A stretch of DNA of 10,184 bases from an uncultured Opitutia bacterium (GTDB lineage: Bacteria; Verrucomicrobiota; Verrucomicrobiia; Opitutales; UBA953): contig CAITUF010000226.1 of the NCBI GenBank assembly GCA_903895475.1, positions 1-10,184 of the forward strand, in the 5' to 3' direction. The position numbers and the translations under genes are program-made. Positions 6,610-10,184 of the stretch are shown piece by piece; the first letter of the stretch is position 1, and each line of letters opens with the position of its first letter. A model generated the notes under the pieces. It saw nothing but the letters and a program-made list of their open reading frames with translations. It was not told where the DNA came from and made no database searches.

Positions 6610-7272
6610 TTAGATCCGGCGCATCACCGTCTTGGCGAGGCCTTGGATCACCAGCTCATTCACTGGCATAAGGTCGGGGTAATTCTTGTTTTCGGCCTTC
6701 AAGAAGACCTTACCACCCTGCTTGATCAAGCGCTTCAAGGTCGTCTCACCGTCGATCAAAGCCGCGACGATATCGCCGTGCTTCGGTTGGCCTGGCTCGA
6801 CGATGACCGTGTCGCCATCGTTGATATCGGCATCGATCATGGAGTCGCCACGGACGCGCAGCGCGAAGGACTCTGGCGAGCGGCGACGCGAACCGGCGGC
6901 AATCGGCACCTGCATCGAGGAAAGGACGCCCGAAGATTCGGTATAGTCAGGGAGACCCGCGGCGATAGCCCCGGCAAACTTCACTTCCTCAAAGTTAACG
7001 ATTTGCTCATCGCTCGGACCCTCATAACGGATGACCGTCTCGGCGAGGTCGGCACTGACCTCGGGGGCGATCTTGTAAGCTCGAGCGGCGCCAGGGATAC
7101 GCTGGAGGACGCCCTTACGCTCGAGGGCCTGCAGGTGGCCGAAGACGGCGTTCGTGCTGGCGAAGCGGAACTTGGCCTGGATATCGCGGATGCTCGGCCA
7201 ATAGGAGAGTTCGGCGACATGCTGGCGCATATAGTCGAGGATGGCCTGCTGCTTTTTAGTGAGTGCTTCCAT
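6610..7272 (-). CDS. lexA: LexA, SOS response repressor and self-cleaving protease
   Basis: LexA represses DNA-damage genes and cleaves itself when stimulated by RecA filaments. The 220-residue protein has the winged-helix DNA-binding domain at residues 1-70, starting LTKKQQAILDYM (4-15), with the recognition region around 40-55 (TNAVFGHLQALERKG). An acidic linker of about 25 residues follows, longer than in E. coli LexA. The cleavage site is Ala105-Gly106 in GAIAAGLP. The S24 peptidase domain has the catalytic Ser 144 in RGDSM and Lys 180 in ETTLKRL. Ser-Lys spacing is 36 residues, against 37 in E. coli. All residues for self-cleavage are present. It is likely autoregulated through the boxes next to its start codon. 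No umuD, recA, imuA/imuB or dnaE2 is in the window. There is no Shine-Dalgarno sequence. Confidence 0.96.
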   Translation of the reverse strand: MEALTKKQQAILDYMRQHVAELSYWPSIRDIQAKFRFASTNAVFGHLQALERKGVLQRIPGAARAYKIAPEVSADLAETVIRYEGPSDEQIVNFEEVKFAGAIAAGLPDYTESSGVLSSMQVPIAAGSRRRSPESFALRVRGDSMIDADINDGDTVIVEPGQPKHGDIVAALIDGETTLKRLIKQGGKVFLKAENKNYPDLMPVNELVIQGLAKTVMRRI

Positions 7273-7274
7273 AG

Positions 7275-7302
7275 TGAACGGATGTTTCTGAAAATTTGTT
7301 CA
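7275..7302 (-). promoter_or_regulatory. Two abutting SOS-box-like operators upstream of lexA
   Basis: On the plus strand, TGAACGGATGTTTC (7275-7288) matches 13 of 14 positions of the Bacillus-type SOS box CGAACRNRYGTTYC as I remember it. Directly next to it, TGAAAATTTGTTCA (7289-7302) is an imperfect palindrome of the same length, differing by one base from TGAAC-N4-GTTCA. The pair begins 3 bases upstream of the lexA ATG and covers the region downstream of a perfect TTGACA, an ideal position for autorepression. Which motif this phylum's LexA really prefers cannot be decided from one site. Confidence 0.55.
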
Positions 7303-7311
7303 CCTGTCAAT
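7283..7311 (-). promoter_or_regulatory. Probable lexA promoter
   Basis: Read on the minus strand, a perfect -35 hexamer TTGACA (plus 7306-7311) is followed after 17 bases by AAACAT (plus 7283-7288), a weak -10 matching 3 of 6. Transcription would then begin only about 3-4 bases before the ATG at 7272, giving a nearly leaderless mRNA. The -35 match is strong. The -10 and start point are inferred from spacing. Confidence 0.5.
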
Positions 7312-7399
7312 AACTCAGTGAAAGTCCCCTAACATGTGCCTGGGAACCCACCCAAAGGGGGCCAAAGACCCTTCCAAGCCGCCCTGGGGCCGATTTTCC

Positions 7400-8377
7400 T
7401 TACAGACCCCAAGCCTTCAGGGCGTCGTCAATGGCCTTCCCCATGAACTCGTAACCGGCGTCGGTCGGGTGCAGGAAGTCCGACATAATGGCTCGGGTGA
7501 TCCGCCCGTCGGGCTGGATGAACCGGGCGGAGAGGTCGATATACCGGTCACAAATCTTGGGCGCGCTTACCACCAGCATCGAGTTCACCTCGGCAGCCTT
7601 CTGGCGCATGGCGTCTGGGCGTTCGCCGCGCGGCAGGAGACCGAGGAGGAGAATCTTGGCGCCGGGCGACTTGGTGCGGATTTCAGCACACACCGCCTCG
7701 ATGCCTTCAACGGTCTCGGCGACGGTATTGGTGTTCAGGTTATTCGTCCCGATCAGGACCACGTAGGCCTTGGGGCTCAGCCCCTTCACTTCGCCGTGCC
7801 GGAGACGCCAGAGGACATTCTCCGTGCGGTCCCAGCCATAGCCCAAGTTGAGCGGAGCATGCGGCGCAATATACTTATCCCAAGTTAAAGCACCGGCCAC
7901 GCGGGACGACTTCGGCTCGCCGGACCAGAAGTGCGTAATCGAATCACCCAGGAAGATAACTTTTGCCTGCGAAGCCCCGGGCTTATTCAGCGCGAGGATG
8001 GCGTTGTGGCGCTCGACCCAATCGTAGGTGCGGTGGTCGCGATTCTGCGTCAGGGCTACCTTAGCGGAGTTAGGTAGGTCGGACGGATTAACCGTCAAAG
8101 ACTTACTGACGACTGGCCCGATGCGTTTCTGGTCGACGAAAACCGCAGCTTTAACCGTGCCCCCTTCCGGGAGCGCAATGGGAGCGAGATAGACCCCTGC
8201 GGAAAAATCTGGGTCACGGCCATCCAAGGTGTAGCGGACCACATCGGCGGGTGCGTTGGTCTCAATCGTAATGACCTTCTTCGCGGCATCGACTTCCATG
8301 AAGTCGATGGCGGCTTGCGCTGACGCGACAGAAGCCATGACACTCAACAAGGCAAGGAAGAGGCGGGGCAAGGACAT
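7400..8377 (-). CDS. Exported SGNH/GDSL hydrolase with N-terminal chitobiase/beta-hexosaminidase C-terminal-like domain
   Basis: The 325-residue protein has a signal peptide (hydrophobic residues 6-19, cleavage near ASAQA at 18-22), so it is periplasmic or secreted. Residues about 30-95 form a small beta-sandwich domain with the hallmark VRYTLDGRDPDFSAGVY (47-63) and TVKAAVF (74-80), as in CHB_HEX_C domains appended to carbohydrate-active enzymes. The SGNH hydrolase domain follows: block I FLGDSIT (142-148, Ser 146), block II LNLGYGWDR (176-184), block III LIGTNN (208-213, Asn 212) and block V DFLHPTDAGY (300-309, Asp 300 and His 303). The block order resembles platelet-activating-factor acetylhydrolase-like SGNH esterases, often carbohydrate deacetylases. 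Polysaccharide deacetylation is therefore a reasonable inference, but the substrate is not shown. GAGGG directly abuts the ATG, too close for an ideal ribosome site. The methyltransferase gene lies 64 bases upstream on the same strand. Confidence 0.9.
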   Translation of the reverse strand: MSLPRLFLALLSVMASVASAQAAIDFMEVDAAKKVITIETNAPADVVRYTLDGRDPDFSAGVYLAPIALPEGGTVKAAVFVDQKRIGPVVSKSLTVNPSDLPNSAKVALTQNRDHRTYDWVERHNAILALNKPGASQAKVIFLGDSITHFWSGEPKSSRVAGALTWDKYIAPHAPLNLGYGWDRTENVLWRLRHGEVKGLSPKAYVVLIGTNNLNTNTVAETVEGIEAVCAEIRTKSPGAKILLLGLLPRGERPDAMRQKAAEVNSMLVVSAPKICDRYIDLSARFIQPDGRITRAIMSDFLHPTDAGYEFMGKAIDDALKAWGL

Positions 8378-8441
8378 CCCTCGGTTGTAAGGGCCTTAAA
8401 CCTAAAGGACAAGGTATAGATAGCCCCAACAACCCGACCGC

Positions 8442-9242
8442 TCAGCGCTTCTTCAGGACTAGAATGATATCCGAATAGTCGGCCTTGAGCGGGCGGGTCG
8501 ACTCAAGGTCGTAATGGAAGTCATGGCAGACGACCAACTTCAGCTCCGGCACCTGAGCCAAGAGTGCCCGGACCTCGGTGGGTGAATACGTCCGAAACTT
8601 CCAATGGGTCTCTTCCTCCCATGTCTTGCCGTCCTGCGTGATCTTCATGCGTGTCCGCATGGCCTCCGTCCGGCGGGTGCGGACCGCGGGTGCAGACCAG
8701 GTGTCACTCACGACCCGGATACCCTGCCGACGCCCCGCCCAGCGCTCATGATCGGGAGGGTTCTTGGCATAGTCGGTCAGGTGAATGCCAATCAGACAAA
8801 GACCGCCGGGGCGTAAAGCCTTCGCCATACGACGCAGGGAGGCAACCGCGCCACGTTCGGTGCGGACATATTTGAAGGTACTGACGAAACAATGGGCGAC
8901 GTCATAGGGCTGACCCTTGGGTAAGGAAAAATCCTCGAGGCCATCGCGCCAGACTTTCACCGCTAGCCCCTTGGCCTTGAGGCGTTTTTGGGCGTACGCG
9001 ACTTGATGGCGATTCAGGTCAAAGCCGGCGACGTGATGGCCGCGTAGCGCCATAGACTCCAGCAGGCGCCCGGAACCGCAGGCGGGCTCGAGCACGCGTA
9101 ACGGCCCCTTGATTTGCGGGCAATGGCGCTGAACGATACCTTCGATGAACCGTGACTCCTTCTTCGTGTAGTCCGCATAGACGATATCGTAGTATAACGG
9201 CGAGTCATACCAAGCGGTGGAGGATTTCTTAGCAGGAGACAT
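8442..9242 (-). CDS. Class I SAM-dependent methyltransferase, substrate unknown
   Basis: This 266-residue cytosolic protein opens with AWYDSPLYYDIVYADY (residues 10-25), a lead-in typical of small-molecule methyltransferases in which a Tyr-rich helix closes over SAM. Motif I is VLEPACGSGRL (50-60), the ribose-binding acidic residue is in GFDLN (73-77), an Asp-containing strand PYDVAHCF is at 112-119, and the post-motif LRPGGLCLIGIHLTDY is at 143-158. The C-terminal third (about 165-266) has beta-strand-like charged segments with WKFRTYSPTEVRALL (214-228), which usually forms the substrate side. I cannot assign a substrate or a gene name. It is not closely similar to the other methyltransferase in the window. 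It is on the same strand as thiC upstream and the SGNH gene downstream. The 105 bases separating it from thiC hold a large inverted repeat, so joint transcription with thiC is doubtful. Confidence 0.85.
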   Translation of the reverse strand: MSPAKKSSTAWYDSPLYYDIVYADYTKKESRFIEGIVQRHCPQIKGPLRVLEPACGSGRLLESMALRGHHVAGFDLNRHQVAYAQKRLKAKGLAVKVWRDGLEDFSLPKGQPYDVAHCFVSTFKYVRTERGAVASLRRMAKALRPGGLCLIGIHLTDYAKNPPDHERWAGRRQGIRVVSDTWSAPAVRTRRTEAMRTRMKITQDGKTWEEETHWKFRTYSPTEVRALLAQVPELKLVVCHDFHYDLESTRPLKADYSDIILVLKKR

Positions 9243-9256
9243 GTAAATACGGGGCT

Positions 9257-9338
9257 GGGGGATAGGTCATAGGGGATGGGAAAGGGGGAAAGGCCGTAAT
9301 GGCATCGAGCCATCCCCTACCCCCTATCCGCTATCCCC
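9257..9338. repeat. Large imperfect inverted repeat made of 7-base units
   Basis: GGGGATAG (9258-9265) pairs with CTATCCCC (9331-9338), and TAGGGGATGG (9270-9279) with CCATCCCCTA (9310-9319). Unpaired stretches of 4 and 11 bases separate the two stem parts. The right arm reads as successive heptamers CCATCCC, CTACCCC, CTATCCG, CTATCCC (9310 or 9311 onward), and the left arm as GGGATAG, GTCATAG, GGGATGG. Inside the loop, ATGGC (9299-9303) and GCCAT (9309-9313) form an alternative short hairpin. It follows the thiC stop by 9 bases, so it may act as a terminator or mRNA 3' stabiliser. The heptamer pattern also looks like a dispersed intergenic repeat family. No T-run follows on the minus strand. 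Confidence 0.6.
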
Positions 9339-9347
9339 AATTACCTC

Positions 9348-10184
9348 TTACTGGTAAATCTCGCCGCCCTGCTCGCGGAACTCTTTGGACTTCTCCGCCA
9401 TACCCTGCTGCAAGGCTTCTTCGGCGGAAACGCCTTGAGCGTCGGCAAACTTACGGATGTCGTCGGAGATACGCATCGAACAGAAGTTCGGCCCGCACAT
9501 GGAACAGAAGTGGGCGGTCTTGGCCGCGTCCTGCGGCAAGGTCTCGTCGTGGTATTCCTGGGCGCGCTCCGGATCGAGGGCTAAGGCAAACTGGTCTTCC
9601 CAGCGGAACTCGAAGCGGGCCTTCGATAAGGCATTATCGCGACGCTGGGCCGCGGGATGGCCCTTGGCGAGGTCGGCCGCATGGGCGGCAATCTTGTAGG
9701 CACTCACGCCCTCGCGGACGTCGTTCTTGTTCGGCAAGCCGAGGTGTTCCTTCGGCGTGACGTAGCAAAGCATGGCGGTGCCGTACCAGCCGATCATGGC
9801 GGCGCCGATGGCGGAAGTGATGTGGTCATAACCCGGAGCGATATCCGTCGTGAGCGGTCCCAGTGTGTAGAACGGGGCCTCGTGGCACCACTCCAGCTGC
9901 TTATCCATGTTCTCCTTGATCATGTGCATCGGCACGTGGCCTGGGCCTTCGTTCATGACTTGCACGCCGCGATCCCAAGCCCGCTTGGTTAACTCACCCT
10001 GGGTCTTCAGTTCGGCGAACTGGGCCTCGTCGTTAGCGTCGGCAATCGAACCGGGACGGAGGCCGTCACCGATGGAGAAGCTGACGTCATAAGCGGCCAT
10101 GATGTCGCAGATGTCATCCCAGTGGGTGTAAAGGAAGTTCTCCTTATGGTGCGAGAGACACCACTTCGCGAGAATCGAGCCACC
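9348..10184 (-). CDS. thiC: Phosphomethylpyrimidine synthase ThiC, C-terminal part (5' end beyond the window)
   Basis: ThiC is the radical-SAM enzyme that rearranges 5-aminoimidazole ribotide into HMP phosphate, the pyrimidine half of thiamine. The frame is open from the right edge to the TAA at 9348-9350 and gives 278 residues of a protein that is usually 450-630 long, so the N-terminal part is missing only because the window ends. The visible part begins GGSILAKWC and includes THWDDICDIM, DVSFSIGDGLRPGS, DANDEAQFAEL, NEGPGHVPMHMI and FYTLGPLTTDIAPGYDHI. Near the end, FCSMCGPNFCSM carries the CX2CX4C iron-sulfur motif that ThiC has close to its C terminus, about 43 residues from the stop. 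All hallmark motifs are intact. Any TPP riboswitch would lie upstream of the gene and outside this window. A heptamer inverted repeat follows the stop. Confidence 0.97.
   Translation of the reverse strand, partial: GGSILAKWCLSHHKENFLYTHWDDICDIMAAYDVSFSIGDGLRPGSIADANDEAQFAELKTQGELTKRAWDRGVQVMNEGPGHVPMHMIKENMDKQLEWCHEAPFYTLGPLTTDIAPGYDHITSAIGAAMIGWYGTAMLCYVTPKEHLGLPNKNDVREGVSAYKIAAHAADLAKGHPAAQRRDNALSKARFEFRWEDQFALALDPERAQEYHDETLPQDAAKTAHFCSMCGPNFCSMRISDDIRKFADAQGVSAEEALQQGMAEKSKEFREQGGEIYQ

Noticed and set aside
7274..7303. GTGAAC ... GTTCAC inverted repeat with an 18-base spacer as a single operator
   Set aside because: The spacing is too wide for one LexA dimer. The two 14-base palindromes that contain these half-sites explain the pattern better.
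6643..7332. Plus-strand open frame of about 229 codons opposite lexA
   Set aside because: It is the exact shadow of lexA, which has every catalytic residue. The antisense product has no recognisable motifs and no promoter or ribosome site.
7323..7399. GC-rich spacer with runs such as CCCACCCAAAGGGGG between lexA and the SGNH gene, considered as a terminator
   Set aside because: I could not draw a stable stem followed by a T-run on either strand; only short, poorly paired complementarities are present.
1..10184. Defence system, mobile element, prophage, CRISPR, tRNA/rRNA or biosynthetic cluster
   Set aside because: No transposase, integrase, nuclease/helicase, reverse transcriptase, toxin-antitoxin pair, spaced direct repeats or cloverleaf sequences are visible. 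The genes are mostly housekeeping or single accessory enzymes.

Overview
This window reads as an ordinary stretch of chromosome from a GC-rich, free-living heterotrophic bacterium. The gene mix suggests the Verrucomicrobiota, perhaps Opitutae: a vertebrate-like SMUG1 uracil-DNA glycosylase, secreted SGNH and alpha/beta hydrolases, a possible beta-propeller dehydrogenase-type C terminus at the left edge, and almost no Shine-Dalgarno sequences. That placement is an inference from family composition; no rRNA or marker gene is present to confirm it. I see no phage, transposase, integrase, CRISPR array, tRNA or rRNA.

Layout from left to right. Positions 1-203 hold the 3' end of a plus-strand gene. 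A small three-helix membrane protein of unknown function follows at 397-828 (+). A minus-strand pair runs from 2353 down to 825: a SMUG1-type glycosylase whose end overlaps the start of a SAM methyltransferase resembling mycobacterial phthiotriol methyltransferases. Divergent from this pair is speA (biosynthetic arginine decarboxylase, about 2467-4434, +), preceded by a leader with several inverted repeats. A flavin-reductase-like protein lies tail to tail with speA (4438-4923, -). Two plus-strand hydrolases follow: an exported carboxylesterase-like protein (5012-5857) and, 8 bp later, a MenH-type SHCHC synthase of menaquinone biosynthesis (5866-6603). The SOS repressor lexA (6610-7272, -) faces them. 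It has two abutting SOS-box-like sequences and a perfect TTGACA immediately upstream. Next, all on the minus strand, come an exported SGNH hydrolase with a chitobiase-like N-terminal domain (7400-8377), a second SAM methyltransferase (8442-9242), and the 3' part of thiC (9348 to the right edge). Between thiC and the methyltransferase lies an inverted repeat built from 7-base units.

The genes do not form one pathway. They cover polyamine synthesis (speA), thiamine pyrimidine synthesis (thiC), menaquinone (menH), DNA repair and its control (SMUG1-type gene, lexA) and envelope or extracellular hydrolysis. Only the SMUG1-methyltransferase pair and the esterase-menH pair are spaced like co-transcribed units. 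Three convergent gene pairs end within a few bases of each other, or overlap, so intergenic terminators cannot fit there.

I did not find a previously undescribed multi-gene system. The observations most worth checking are the lexA control region, the speA leader, the heptamer inverted repeat beside thiC, and the overlapping SMUG1-methyltransferase pair.
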